64,000 nt of DNA from Streptomyces sp. M41(2017) (GCF_002078175.1 NZ_MWFK01000001.1:2852001-2916000); one strand, 5' to 3'. Shown: positions 47,586 through 58,084, counted from the first letter of the stretch. Translations and numbers: made by a program. Notes: a model not told the origin generated them from the sequence alone.

Positions 47586-48482
47586 GTGATCGAGGCCCGT
47601 CATCTCCGTGTCCTGCGCGCCGTCGCCACTACAGGTTCCTTCTCGGCGGCCGGCCGCGAGCTGGGCTGCACCCAGCCCGCCGTCAGCCAGCAGATGAAGG
47701 CGCTGGAGGCGTCGGTCGGCACTCCGCTGCTCATTCGCACGGGCCGCGAGATGCGCCTCACCCAGGCGGGTGAGGCGCTGGTCCGGCACGCGGCGAGCAT
47801 CCTGGCCGGCCTCACCGCCGCCGAGGAGGAGGTGGCCGCCATCGCCGGACTGCGCGCGGGCCGCGTCCGGCTCGTCTCGTTCCCCAGCGGCAGTTCCACC
47901 CTGGTCCCCACCGCCCTCGCCGCCCTGCGCGCCGCGCACCCGGGCACCCGCGTCTCCCTGGAGGAGGCCGAACCGCCCGAGTCCGTCGAGAAACTCCGGG
48001 CGGGCGACTGCGACATCGCGCTCGCGTTCCGGTACGAGGGCGCACCGGGCGTCGAGGAGTGGGACGACCTCGTCGTACGGCCGCTGCTGACGGACCGTCT
48101 GGTCGGGCTGGTGCCCGAGCGGCACCGGCTCGCCCGCGCGGAGTCCGTCTCCATCGGGGAGTTCGCCGCCGAGTCGTGGATCGCGGGCTGCCCGCGCTGC
48201 CGGGGTCAGCTCGTCGAGGTCTGTCGCGGCGCCGGGTTCGAGCCCCGCATCGACTTCGCCACGGACGACTATCCGGCCGTGGTCGGGCTGGTGGCTGCGG
48301 GACTGGGTGTCGCCGTCCTGCCCGAACTCGCGATCGAGTCCGTGCGACCGAAAGGTGCACGCACGGTGACGGTGGAGCCCGCGGTACGGCGCGAGATCGT
48401 GGCCCTCACGCTCCCCGACCTGGCCGAGGTGCCGGCGGTGGCCGCGACGCTGGACCGGCTCGCGCGGGCGGCGGCCCGCTAG
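47586..48482 (+). CDS. LysR-family transcriptional regulator
   Basis: A 298-residue regulator. The winged helix-turn-helix is SFSAAGRELGCTQPAVSQQM (about 17-36), and the substrate-binding domain covers about 90-295. The GTG at 47586 was chosen because it yields the family N-terminus (IEARHLRVLRAV); TATGCT (47574-47579) lies six bases before it, so transcription is probably leaderless. The shared 79-base region with the MOSC gene makes that gene a likely target. The inducer is unknown. Confidence 0.9.
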   Translation: MIEARHLRVLRAVATTGSFSAAGRELGCTQPAVSQQMKALEASVGTPLLIRTGREMRLTQAGEALVRHAASILAGLTAAEEEVAAIAGLRAGRVRLVSFPSGSSTLVPTALAALRAAHPGTRVSLEEAEPPESVEKLRAGDCDIALAFRYEGAPGVEEWDDLVVRPLLTDRLVGLVPERHRLARAESVSIGEFAAESWIAGCPRCRGQLVEVCRGAGFEPRIDFATDDYPAVVGLVAAGLGVAVLPELAIESVRPKGARTVTVEPAVRREIVALTLPDLAEVPAVAATLDRLARAAAR

Positions 48483-48531
48483 GAACGCGCACGAGTGCCC
48501 TCAGGAGCACCCGTTATGCAGAAACGTTCCT

Positions 48532-48876
48532 TCAAGTGTTCGAAGAAGCAGGGCCGCTGCCGCTGCCGCCGCCGGTGGCCGATGCCGTGACCAGCCGGTT
48601 GCGGGCCCGTCCCATGAGCTCTTCGCGCTCGTCCTCGGTCAGTCCGCCCCACACGCCGTACGGTTCGCGCACCGCGAGCGCGTGTGCCGCGCACTCGGCG
48701 CGTACCGGGCATCTCATGCAGACCTCTTTGGCCGAGTTCTCGCGAGCGCTCCGTGCCGCACCGCGCTCGCCCTCCGGGTGGAAGAAGAGCGAGCTGTCGA
48801 CCCCGCGGCAGGCCGCGAGGAGCTGCCAGTCCCAGAGGTCCGCGTTCGGACCGGGAAGGCGGGAGAAATCTGCCAT
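48532..48876 (-). CDS. whiD: Sporulation regulator WhiD (WhiB family)
   Basis: A 114-residue iron-sulphur regulator needed for spore maturation in S. coelicolor. The four cluster ligands are C23, C53, C56 and C62 (VCMRCPVRAEC), and the GVWGG turn leads to the basic C-terminal helix RARNRLV. The ATG at 48876 gives the known WhiD N-terminus MADFSRLPGP; an upstream in-frame ATG is rejected. AAGGGGACACGC precedes it. It is divergent from bldM, the same arrangement as in S. coelicolor. Confidence 0.92.
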   Translation of the reverse strand: MADFSRLPGPNADLWDWQLLAACRGVDSSLFFHPEGERGAARSARENSAKEVCMRCPVRAECAAHALAVREPYGVWGGLTEDEREELMGRARNRLVTASATGGGSGSGPASSNT

Positions 48877-49266
48877 TGCGTGTCCCCTTGTTGCCGTTCT
48901 GGGCTGCTCTGTGCCCACCGACCGTACATCTACGATCTAAGGAGATGAAAATATGACTCATTGCGAATCTAGCCGCAGACACCAGCAAAGGGGAAGAAAA
49001 CAGGCTAAATGGGGCATAGGTTGTGATGAAACGTTGAGGGTCGGCGCGCATGTCTGCACCGTGTCCGCGCCCTCACGTACAGTGCCGATGACGACCGACT
49101 GCCCCGTAACTCTTTCGGGTGACCATCGTTGAGATGGACGGAGGCGGTCGAAGGAACAAGCGCTCGGGCAGACGGTCCTATCCGTCGGCGAGTGTCGACC
49201 GCACAGGTGACGATTCGTAACAGCCTGGAGGCTCAAGGTGACGCGCATCAGCTGCGGAGGGCGGCC
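48877..49266. promoter_or_regulatory. whiD-bldM divergent regulatory region
   Basis: A 390-base region, markedly richer in A+T than its surroundings near 48930-49030, where the whiD promoter(s) should lie; no confident -35/-10 pair was assigned on that side. The bldM side carries a clear sigma-BldN-type promoter at 49105-49132, leaving a leader of about 130 bases. Confidence 0.6.
49105..49132 (+). promoter_or_regulatory. Sigma-BldN-type promoter of bldM
   Basis: CGTAAC (49105-49110), a 16-base spacer and CGTTGA (49127-49132) match the BldN promoter consensus. In S. coelicolor bldM is a known BldN target, so this ties the gene to the BldN developmental cascade. Confidence 0.85.
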
Positions 49267-49878
49267 ATGACATCCGTCCTCGTCTGCGACGACTCCCCGC
49301 TTGCCCGAGAGGCGCTCCGCCGCGCGGTCGCGACCGTGCCCGGTGTCGAGCGCGTGACCACGGCGGCCAACGGCGAGGAAGTCCTCCGCCGCTGGGGTGC
49401 CGACCGCTCGGACCTGATTCTGATGGACGTACGCATGCCCGGACTGGGCGGCGTCGAGACGGTCCGGCGGCTGCTGTCCGCCGACCCCGGTGCGCGCATC
49501 ATCATGCTCACCGTCGCCGAGGACCTGGACGGCGTGGCACTCGCCGTCGCCGCCGGCGCCCGCGGCTATCTGCACAAGGACGCCTCACGGGCGGAGCTGC
49601 GCGCCACCGTGACCCAGGCGCTCGCCGACCCCACCTGGCGGCTCGCGCCGCGCAGACTGCGTTCGGCCGAGATGGGCGCCGCGCCCACGCTCACCGCGCG
49701 GGAGATCCAGGTGCTCGAAGGGATGAGTCACGGCCGCTCGAACGCGGAGATCGGCCGTGAGCTGTTTCTCTCCGAGGACACGGTCAAGACCCACGCCCGG
49801 CGACTGTTCAAGAAGCTCGGCGCCTCGGACCGGGCGCACGCGGTCGCGCTGGGATTCCGCTGGGGTCTGGTCCGCTAG
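49267..49878 (+). CDS. bldM: Developmental response regulator BldM
   Basis: An orphan, atypical response regulator required for aerial growth and sporulation, 203 residues. The receiver domain (about 1-120) has DD at 8-9, D54 in LILMDVRMPG and the conserved Lys in YLHKDAS; a LuxR-type helix-turn-helix (about 140-200) has LTAREIQVLEGMSHGRSNAE. No histidine-kinase gene is adjacent. The ATG at 49267 gives the known N-terminus MTSVLVCDDSP. Length equals S. coelicolor BldM. Confidence 0.95.
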   Translation: MTSVLVCDDSPLAREALRRAVATVPGVERVTTAANGEEVLRRWGADRSDLILMDVRMPGLGGVETVRRLLSADPGARIIMLTVAEDLDGVALAVAAGARGYLHKDASRAELRATVTQALADPTWRLAPRRLRSAEMGAAPTLTAREIQVLEGMSHGRSNAEIGRELFLSEDTVKTHARRLFKKLGASDRAHAVALGFRWGLVR

Positions 49879-49910
49879 GTGAGCGGACTCGGGGGTATGA
49901 CGGTAGTAGT

Positions 49911-49936
49911 CCCTACCCGCCGGACGGCGGGTGGGG
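49911..49936 (+). terminator. Terminator after bldM
   Basis: An 11-bp stem with one wobble, around a GGAC loop, 32 bases after bldM. It separates bldM from the sigma-factor gene. Confidence 0.65.
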
Positions 49937-50056
49937 CCGGGCCCTCGAAGAGAGTGTCTTCGGTGTCCGATCCCCGTTTCCCGGCGGATGCCGCATCCTT
50001 GAGGTGTGGAGTTCCTCGGGGACAAGTCGGACGAGCGGAAGGGGAGGGCGCAGGAG

Positions 50057-50722
50057 ATGAGTTCCGGCGCACCTGCTCATAACGCTTCGGTGCACAACTA
50101 CGGACGCGGTGCCGCGGACGCTTCGACGCCAAGGCACCATGGACCGATGCGCGAAGACGAGACGACGGGGATCGGTGCGCTCGTCCATCGCGCGGTCGAC
50201 GGCGACGAACAGGCGACTCACGACCTGCTCGCCCACGTACACCCGCTCGCGCTGCGCTACTGCCGCACCCGTCTGTCCCGGCTCCCGGGCGACGCGCGGC
50301 ACTTCGTGGAGGACCTGGCGCAGGAGGTCTGCGTCGCCGTCCTTCTCGCCCTTCCGCGGTACAAGGACACCGGCCGCCCCTTCGAGGCGTTCGTCTTCGC
50401 CATCGCCGCGCACAAGGTCGCCGACCTCCAGCGCGCCGCGATGCGCCACCCGGGGTCCACGGCCGTTCCCTCCGACGAGATGCCGGAGCGGCCCGACGAC
50501 TCCCTCGGCCCGGAGGAGCGCGCGCTGCTCAGCAGTGACGCCGAATGGGCCAAGAAACTCCTCGCCAACCTCCCCGAGAACCAGCGTGAGCTGCTTCTGC
50601 TGCGGATCGCGGTGGGTCTCACGGCCGAGGAGACGGGGCAGATGTTGGGAATGTCACCGGGCGCCGTCCGGGTCGCCCAGCACCGTGCCCTGAGCCGGCT
50701 GCGCGCCCTGGCCGAGCAGTAG
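50057..50722 (+). CDS. sigD: SigD-type ECF sigma factor
   Basis: A small group-4 sigma factor. Region 2 has [20 protein letters not shown], and region 4 has [20 protein letters not shown] and [16 protein letters not shown] at the end. The position between bldM and guaB matches S. coelicolor and parallels mycobacterial sigD near whiB3 and guaB2. It may be the ShbA-type sigma that drives hrdB, which is not certain. The start is unclear: ATG 50057 (221 residues) has GGGGAGGG ten bases upstream, but family similarity begins only near the ATG at 50147. Confidence 0.85.
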   Translation: MSSGAPAHNASVHNYGRGAADASTPRHHGPMREDETTGIGALVHRAVDGDEQATHDLLAHVHPLALRYCRTRLSRLPGDARHFVEDLAQEVCVAVLLALPRYKDTGRPFEAFVFAIAAHKVADLQRAAMRHPGSTAVPSDEMPERPDDSLGPEERALLSSDAEWAKKLLANLPENQRELLLLRIAVGLTAEETGQMLGMSPGAVRVAQHRALSRLRALAEQ

Positions 50723-52617
<1,895 letters not shown>

Positions 52618-52660
52618 GCGCGCACCAGCGATCGACGGGCGCCACGCGTGCGTGGCACCC

Positions 52661-52701
52661 CGACAGGGCGGCTCCGGAAGGTTCCGGGGCCGCCCTTGTC
52701 G
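52661..52701 (+). terminator. Terminator between guaB and guaB3
   Basis: A long imperfect stem of about 18 pairs with one bulged T, arms 52661-52679 and 52682-52701, in the 136-base gap. guaB and guaB3 are thus probably separate or only partly co-transcribed units. Confidence 0.75.
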
Positions 52702-52753
52702 TGGGCGTCGGGGATACTGGGGAGCGCAGAAGCGAAGAGGGAAAGGCCACAAC

Positions 52754-53878
52754 GTGACTGAGATCGAGATCGGGCGCGGCAAGCGCGGCCGCCGGGCGTA
52801 CGCCTTCGACGACATCGCCGTCGTCCCGAGCCGCCGTACGCGGGACCCGAAGGAGGTCTCGATCACCTGGCAGATCGACGCCTACCGCTTCGACCTGCCC
52901 TTCCTGGCGGCCCCGATGGACTCGGTCGTCTCCCCGGCCACCGCGATCCGTATCGGAGAGCTGGGCGGCCTGGGCGTCCTGAACCTGGAAGGCCTCTGGA
53001 CGCGGTACGACGACCCGCAGCCGCTGCTCGACGAGATCGCCGAGCTGGACGCGGACACCGCGACACGCCGCCTCCAGGAGATCTACGCGGCTCCCATCAA
53101 GGAGGAGCTGATCGGGCAGCGCATCAAGGAGGTGCGCGACTCCGGGGTCGTCACCGCCGCCGCGCTGTCCCCGCAGCGGACCGCGCAGTTCTCCAAGGCC
53201 GTCGTCGACGCGGGCGTGGACATCTTCGTCATCCGCGGCACGACGGTGTCCGCCGAGCACGTCTCCGGTGCCGCCGAGCCGCTGAACCTGAAGCAGTTCA
53301 TCTACGAGCTGGACGTCCCGGTGATCGTCGGCGGCTGTGCCACGTACACCGCGGCCCTGCACCTGATGCGCACCGGCGCGGCCGGTGTCCTCGTCGGCTT
53401 CGGCGGCGGCGCCGCGCACACCACGCGCAACGTCCTGGGCATCCAGGTCCCGATGGCCACCGCGGTCGCCGACGTCGCCGCGGCCCGCCGCGACTACATG
53501 GACGAGTCCGGCGGCCGCTACGTGCACGTCATCGCCGACGGCGGTGTCGGCTGGTCCGGCGACCTCCCCAAGGCGATCGCGTGCGGCGCCGACTCGGTGA
53601 TGATGGGTTCCCCGCTCGCGCGCGCCACCGACGCGCCGGGCCGCGGCCACCACTGGGGCATGGAGGCGGTGAACGAGGAGCTGCCGCGCGGCAAGAAGGT
53701 CGACCTCGGCACCGTCGGCACCATCGAGGAGATCCTCACCGGTCCGTCGCTCATCCCGGACGGCTCGATGAACATCTTCGGCGCCCTCCGCCGCGCGATG
53801 GCGACCACGGGCTACAGCGAGCTCAAGGAGTTCCAGCGCGTCGAGGTGACGGTCGCGGACTCGCAGCACAAGCGGTAG
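52754..53878 (+). CDS. guaB3: GuaB3, IMP dehydrogenase-related protein
   Basis: A 374-residue barrel protein without CBS domains. TEIEIGRGKRGRRAYAFDDI opens it, and IADGGVGWSGDLPKAIACGA near residue 260 matches the IMPDH phosphate site. The catalytic loop reads GFGGGAAHTTRNVLG, where IMPDH has GPGSICTTR: His replaces the catalytic Cys. Its activity is therefore doubtful; a nucleotide-sensing or alternative role is possible. GTG start behind AAAGGCCACAAC. A 19-bp terminator follows. Confidence 0.93.
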   Translation: MTEIEIGRGKRGRRAYAFDDIAVVPSRRTRDPKEVSITWQIDAYRFDLPFLAAPMDSVVSPATAIRIGELGGLGVLNLEGLWTRYDDPQPLLDEIAELDADTATRRLQEIYAAPIKEELIGQRIKEVRDSGVVTAAALSPQRTAQFSKAVVDAGVDIFVIRGTTVSAEHVSGAAEPLNLKQFIYELDVPVIVGGCATYTAALHLMRTGAAGVLVGFGGGAAHTTRNVLGIQVPMATAVADVAAARRDYMDESGGRYVHVIADGGVGWSGDLPKAIACGADSVMMGSPLARATDAPGRGHHWGMEAVNEELPRGKKVDLGTVGTIEEILTGPSLIPDGSMNIFGALRRAMATTGYSELKEFQRVEVTVADSQHKR

Positions 53879-53900
53879 TTCTGCCGCTCGCACGCCGTAT

Positions 53901-53942
53901 CGAGAAGGGCCCGACCACCGGACGGTGGTCGGGCCCTTCTCG
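53901..53942. terminator. Bidirectional terminator after guaB3
   Basis: A perfect 19-bp stem (arms 53901-53919 and 53924-53942) with a four-base turn, between guaB3 and a convergent membrane-protein gene. Confidence 0.9.
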
Positions 53943-53992
53943 TGTGCTCGGACCGTGTCAGGCGCCCATCAGGAACACCTGGCCGGGCATCC

Positions 53993-54601
53993 TCAGAGCC
54001 CGGCCTTGCGCGTGCTCTGGAACGCCACGTAGGCCGCGATCGCGAAGAAGACGAAGGTCAGCGGGTCGGCCTCGGCCTTCCAGGCTTCCTGGACCACGTC
54101 GAAGTGGTCGAAGAAGACCTCGCTGAAGCCGACACCGAACTGCTTGGCGCCGATCATGGCCTCGCCGATCAGCTGGCCGAGGTAGATGGACGCGACCGAG
54201 ACGATGACGCTGACGACCGGCAGGGTCTGGTTGCGGCCTCCGAGGCGGCCCGCGGCGATGCCGACCAGGAAGCCGACGCCGACCGCGGCGTAGCCGATCT
54301 CGTGCTTGGTGGCGCCGATGATGAGGCCGTACAGGATCGCGGAGATCACACCGGCGCCGAGGGCGGCGACGACGCCGAGCACCAGGTTGTTGCGCACCGG
54401 CACGGCCGGGGCGACGGGCGCGACCGGGAAGCCCGGCTGGGGCGCGCCCTGCGGACCTGCCTGCTGCGGGAAGCCCGGCTGCGGCGCGGCCGGCTGGGCG
54501 GGCTGACCGGCGTACGGGTTGTTCTCGACCGGCGCGGCGGACTGGCCGGCGTACGGGTTGTCGTCGACCGGCGGACCGGGCGGCGGCGTGGTCTGGCTCA
54601 T
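53993..54601 (-). CDS. Small membrane protein with NPYAGQ repeats
   Basis: A 202-residue protein of unknown function. The first 70 residues are Pro/Gln/Gly-rich and hold two NPYAGQ units and two QPGFP units; this tail is probably cytoplasmic and disordered. Four hydrophobic segments follow (about 72-95, 100-120, 127-150, 178-195). The frame is open further upstream, but the ATG at 54601 gives MSQTTPPPGPPVDDNPYAGQ, the normal form of such Streptomyces proteins. It is downstream of, and on the same strand as, the dehydrogenase gene, 155 bases apart. Confidence 0.8.
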   Translation of the reverse strand: MSQTTPPPGPPVDDNPYAGQSAAPVENNPYAGQPAQPAAPQPGFPQQAGPQGAPQPGFPVAPVAPAVPVRNNLVLGVVAALGAGVISAILYGLIIGATKHEIGYAAVGVGFLVGIAAGRLGGRNQTLPVVSVIVSVASIYLGQLIGEAMIGAKQFGVGFSEVFFDHFDVVQEAWKAEADPLTFVFFAIAAYVAFQSTRKAGL

Positions 54602-54756
54602 GTGGGATCCCCCCCAGGGATACGAGCACACCTGTGTGGTGCGCGGGAAGCGTTCGCGCACGCGTGCGGGACGCCCGGGACGTGGGCGTACTTGTGTGCG
54701 AGAGCTGCCGCAGATTAGCAGGCGGGAGTGACAATCCGTGAGGGGAATGTCCGGGG

Positions 54757-55965
54757 TCAGAGCCGGTGTGCCGCGCCGGTCGGGGTCGCTCCCCTTGTGT
54801 CCAGGAGGAGTTGGGCCTTCACGGACAGTCCCTGCAGGTCGTACGTGCGGTGCTGCTGCAGCAGGATCGTCAGGTCGGCGTCGGCCGCGGCCTCGTAGAG
54901 GGAGTCCGCGCGGGGCACGGGCCGGCCGAGGACGCTCCAGGCGGGGACGTGCGGGTCGTGGTAGCTGACGGAGGCGCCGAGTTCCATCAGGCGCACGGCG
55001 ATCTCGTGGGCGGGGGAGCCCTGTTGGTCGGCGATGTCCGCCTTGTAGGTGACGCCGAGGAGGAGTACGCGCGCGGCGCGGGCGGATTTGCCGTGCTCGT
55101 TGAGCAGGGTGGCGGCGCGCTGGATGACGTACTGCGGCATGTGGCTGTTGACCTGTTGGGCCAGTTCGACCATCCGCAGGGGACGGCCCGAGTGTCCCGC
55201 GAGGTCCTGGGGGATGCCGTGTCCGCCGACGCCGGGCCCGGGCCGGAACGCCTGGAAGCCGAACGGCTTGGTCTCCGCGCAGCGGATGACGTCCCACAGG
55301 TCGACGCCGAGGTCGTTGCAGAGGACGGCCATCTCGTTGACGAGGGCGATGTTCACGTGCCGGAAGTTGGTCTCCAGGACCTGCACGGTCTCCGCCTCGC
55401 GGGGGCCACGCGCGCGGACGACCTTGTCGGTGAGGCGCCCGTAGAAGGCGGCCGCCGACTCCGTGCATGCCGGTGTGAGGCCGCCGATGACCTTGGGGGT
55501 GCCGGCCGGGGTGAAGTCGCGGTTGCCGGGGTCGACCCGGCTGGGCGAGTAGGCGAGGTGGAAGTCGCGTCCCGCGCGCAGTCCGGAGCCGGATTCGAGG
55601 AGCGGGCGGAGGAAGTCCTCCGTGGTGCCGGGGTGCACGGCCGATTCCATGATCACCGTGGTGTGCGGCCGCAGTCGGGCGGCGAGGGTGCGGGCCGCCG
55701 TCTCCACCTGGGTGAGATCGAGGGTGCCGTCCGCGCCCCGGGGGGTCGGCGCGCAGATCACGGCGGTGCGGACGCGGCCCAGCTCGGCCGGGTTCGCGGT
55801 CGTCCGGAAGCCCCCCGAGAGCATCCGGCGCAGTTCCGCGGGGGTGAGGGAGCCGCTCTCCGGCCCCGTTTTGTAGCCGACCGTGGAGATGCCGGCGGTG
55901 ACCGCGGCCTGGGCCAGGGGCAGGCCGAGATGACCGAGTCCGATGACGGCGAGGTCTGCGGGCAT
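54757..55965 (-). CDS. UDP-glucose/GDP-mannose dehydrogenase-like protein without catalytic Cys
   Basis: A 402-residue homologue of nucleotide-sugar dehydrogenases (UDP-ManNAcA-forming type by overall pattern). The N-terminal Rossmann motif is VIGLGHLGLPLA, the middle domain has ETNFRHVNIALVNEM and ETKPFGFQAF with K233, and the C-terminal domain starts VLLLGVTYKADIADQQGSP. The catalytic loop reads GPGVGGHGIPQD: Gly250 stands where active enzymes have Cys. The acidic residue after strand two is also replaced (VGYKTG). It is full length, so selection has kept it; dehydrogenation of the usual kind seems unlikely. Confidence 0.85.
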   Translation of the reverse strand: MPADLAVIGLGHLGLPLAQAAVTAGISTVGYKTGPESGSLTPAELRRMLSGGFRTTANPAELGRVRTAVICAPTPRGADGTLDLTQVETAARTLAARLRPHTTVIMESAVHPGTTEDFLRPLLESGSGLRAGRDFHLAYSPSRVDPGNRDFTPAGTPKVIGGLTPACTESAAAFYGRLTDKVVRARGPREAETVQVLETNFRHVNIALVNEMAVLCNDLGVDLWDVIRCAETKPFGFQAFRPGPGVGGHGIPQDLAGHSGRPLRMVELAQQVNSHMPQYVIQRAATLLNEHGKSARAARVLLLGVTYKADIADQQGSPAHEIAVRLMELGASVSYHDPHVPAWSVLGRPVPRADSLYEAAADADLTILLQQHRTYDLQGLSVKAQLLLDTRGATPTGAAHRL

Positions 55966-56015
55966 GGAGTGGGCCGTCCTTCCCAGTAACCGAAGCGGGA
56001 CAGGTGCGCAAGCCC

Positions 56016-56119
56016 TGTGGACAGGATGGGCGAGAGCAATGTCAGACTAGGAGTAAATATGACCGATTTGCGGGATTGTCCGCCCAAGATTCCCTGCGAG
56101 TCGCCGAGTGTTGTCCACA
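56016..56119. other. Pair of DnaA-box-like sequences upstream of glpD
   Basis: TTGTCCACA at 56111-56119 is an exact DnaA box, and TGTGGACAG at 56016-56024 is a one-mismatch box on the other strand, 95 bases away. They lie in the 269-base gap between the dehydrogenase gene and glpD. They could titrate DnaA or regulate glpD. The stretch between them is A+T-rich and may hold promoters for both genes. Confidence 0.45.
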
Positions 56120-56234
56120 GGCTGAGGATGGACGGTGGCCGAGGAGGGGCAAGACGGTCAGACTTGGGCAGGTGGGGATGTGAGCCGGGCGTCGTCCGGC
56201 AGTGCGGCCAGCGCGACAACAGCGGGAGGCAGCG

Positions 56235-57941
56235 GTGAGGACAGCGACACTGGGGCCGGCGGAGCGAGCCGAGTCACTGGCGGGAATGGCCGAGCGGGAG
56301 CTGGACGTGCTGGTGGTGGGCGCGGGTGTGGTCGGCGCGGGCACCGCTCTGGACGCCGTGACACGCGGCCTCTCCACCGGCCTGGTCGAGGCGCGTGACT
56401 GGGCCTCCGGGACGTCGAGCAGGTCCAGCAAGCTGATCCACGGAGGACTGCGCTATCTGGAGATGCTCGACTTCGCGCTGGTGCGTGAGGCGCTGAAGGA
56501 GCGCGGCCTGCTGCTCGAACGGCTGGCGCCGCACCTCGTGAAGCCCGTCCCGTTCCTGTACCCCCTTCAGCACAAGGGCTGGGAGCGCCTGTACGCGGGT
56601 TCGGGCGTCGCGCTCTACGACGCGATGTCGATGGCCCGCGGCCACGGACGCGGCCTGCCCACCCACCGTCACCTCTCCCGCAGCCGCGCCCTGCGCGTCG
56701 CTCCGGCCCTGAAGAAGGACGCCCTGGTCGGCGCCCTCCAGTACTACGACGCCCAGATGGACGACGCCCGCTATGTGGCGACCCTGGTGCGCACGGCCGC
56801 GGCGTACGGCGCGAAGGTCGCCAACCGCGCCCGGGTCACCGGCTTCCTCCGCGAGGGCGAGCGGGTCGTCGGCGCGAGGGTGCGCGACGTCGAGGGCGGC
56901 GGTGAGTACGAGATCCGCGCCAAGCAGGTCGTCAACGCCACGGGGGTGTGGACCGACGACACCCAGGCGCTGGTCGGGGAGCGCGGCCAGTTCCACGTCC
57001 GCGCGTCCAAGGGCATCCACCTGGTCGTGCCGAAGGACCGGATCAACTCCTCCACGGGACTGATCCTGCGCACCGAGAAGTCCGTGCTCTTCGTGATCCC
57101 CTGGGGCCGCCATTGGATCATCGGCACCACCGACACCGACTGGGACCTCGACAAGGCGCACCCGGCGGCGTCCAGCGCCGACATCGACTATTTGCTGGAA
57201 CACGTGAACTCGGTGCTCTCCGTCCCCCTCACCCGCGACGACGTCGAAGGGGTGTACGCCGGGCTCCGGCCGCTGCTGGCCGGGGAGTCCGACGCCACCA
57301 GCAAGCTGTCGCGCGAGCACACCGTGGCCCACCCGGTGCCGGGGCTCGTCGTGGTGGCGGGCGGCAAGTACACGACCTACCGCGTGATGGCCAAGGACGC
57401 CGTGGACGAGGCGGTGCACGGGCTGGACCAGCGCGTCGCCGAATGCGTCACCGAGGAGACCCCGCTGGTGGGCGCCGAGGGATACCACGCGCTGTGGAAC
57501 GCGCGAGCGCGCATCGCGGCCCGCACCGGCCTCCATGTGGTGCGCGTGGAGCACCTGTTGAACCGCTACGGCTCGCTCGCCGAGGAACTCCTGGACCTCA
57601 TCGTGGCGGACCCGACGCTCGGCGAACCGCTGCCGGCCGCCGAGGACTACCTCCGGGCCGAGATCGTCTACGCCGCCTCCCACGAGGGCGCCCGTCACCT
57701 CGACGACGTGCTGACCCGGCGCACCCGCATCTCCATCGAGACGTTCGACCGCGGCACCCGCAGCGCCCGCGAGGCCGCCGAGTTGATGGCGCCGGTCCTC
57801 GGATGGGACAAGGACCAGATCGAGCGCGAGGTCGAGCACTACCAGAAGCGTGTCGAGGCCGAGCGGGAGTCCCAGCGTCAGCCGGACGACCTGACGGCGG
57901 ACGCGGCGCGGCTCGGAGCGCCGGAGATCGTGTCGTTCTGA
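56235..57941 (+). CDS. glpD: Glycerol-3-phosphate dehydrogenase
   Basis: FAD-dependent, membrane-associated oxidation of glycerol-3-phosphate to dihydroxyacetone phosphate. It has 568 residues: the dinucleotide motif VVGAGVVGAGTALDAVTRG near residue 20, GTSSRSSKLIHGGLRYLEM near 58 and WIIGTTDTDWD near 295; the C-terminal helical domain is complete. GGGAGG precedes the GTG at 56235, preferred over an upstream in-frame GTG. A terminator follows at 57957-57994. No glpF or glpK is adjacent. Confidence 0.95.
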   Translation: MRTATLGPAERAESLAGMAERELDVLVVGAGVVGAGTALDAVTRGLSTGLVEARDWASGTSSRSSKLIHGGLRYLEMLDFALVREALKERGLLLERLAPHLVKPVPFLYPLQHKGWERLYAGSGVALYDAMSMARGHGRGLPTHRHLSRSRALRVAPALKKDALVGALQYYDAQMDDARYVATLVRTAAAYGAKVANRARVTGFLREGERVVGARVRDVEGGGEYEIRAKQVVNATGVWTDDTQALVGERGQFHVRASKGIHLVVPKDRINSSTGLILRTEKSVLFVIPWGRHWIIGTTDTDWDLDKAHPAASSADIDYLLEHVNSVLSVPLTRDDVEGVYAGLRPLLAGESDATSKLSREHTVAHPVPGLVVVAGGKYTTYRVMAKDAVDEAVHGLDQRVAECVTEETPLVGAEGYHALWNARARIAARTGLHVVRVEHLLNRYGSLAEELLDLIVADPTLGEPLPAAEDYLRAEIVYAASHEGARHLDDVLTRRTRISIETFDRGTRSAREAAELMAPVLGWDKDQIEREVEHYQKRVEAERESQRQPDDLTADAARLGAPEIVSF

Positions 57942-57956
57942 CCGGCGCGGTGCGGT

Positions 57957-57994
57957 GGGTGAGGGGCGGCTCCGGACGGGGTCGCCCCTCACCC
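57957..57994 (+). terminator. Terminator after glpD
   Basis: A perfect 12-bp stem GGGTGAGGGGCG with its complement, around a 14-base loop, 15 bases after glpD. Confidence 0.8.
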
Positions 57995-58084
57995 GTGCTC
58001 GCACCGCCACCGGCCGCCGGTTCCCCGCTGCTGTCACTCGAAAGGATGCCGTGAGCTGGGATCTTCGCCCGGGGCCCGGCCGTT

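Noticed and set aside
48532..48876. WhiB paralogue other than WhiD
   Set aside because: The cysteine positions 23, 53, 56 and 62, the MADFSRLPGP N-terminus and the bldM neighbour all point to WhiD.
48953..49132. 59-codon open frame behind AAGGAG upstream of bldM
   Set aside because: The ribosome-binding-like sequence is good, but codons such as AGA, AAA and ATA are unlike Streptomyces genes, and the frame ends inside the BldN promoter. Regulatory DNA is the simpler explanation.
56016..56119. Origin of replication
   Set aside because: Only one exact and one near DnaA box are present, with no dnaA, dnaN or gyrB genes nearby.
56059..56238. 59-codon open frame behind AGGAG between the dehydrogenase gene and glpD
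   Set aside because: Poor codon bias, no recognisable protein, and it overlaps the glpD start. It could be a leader peptide, but nothing supports that.
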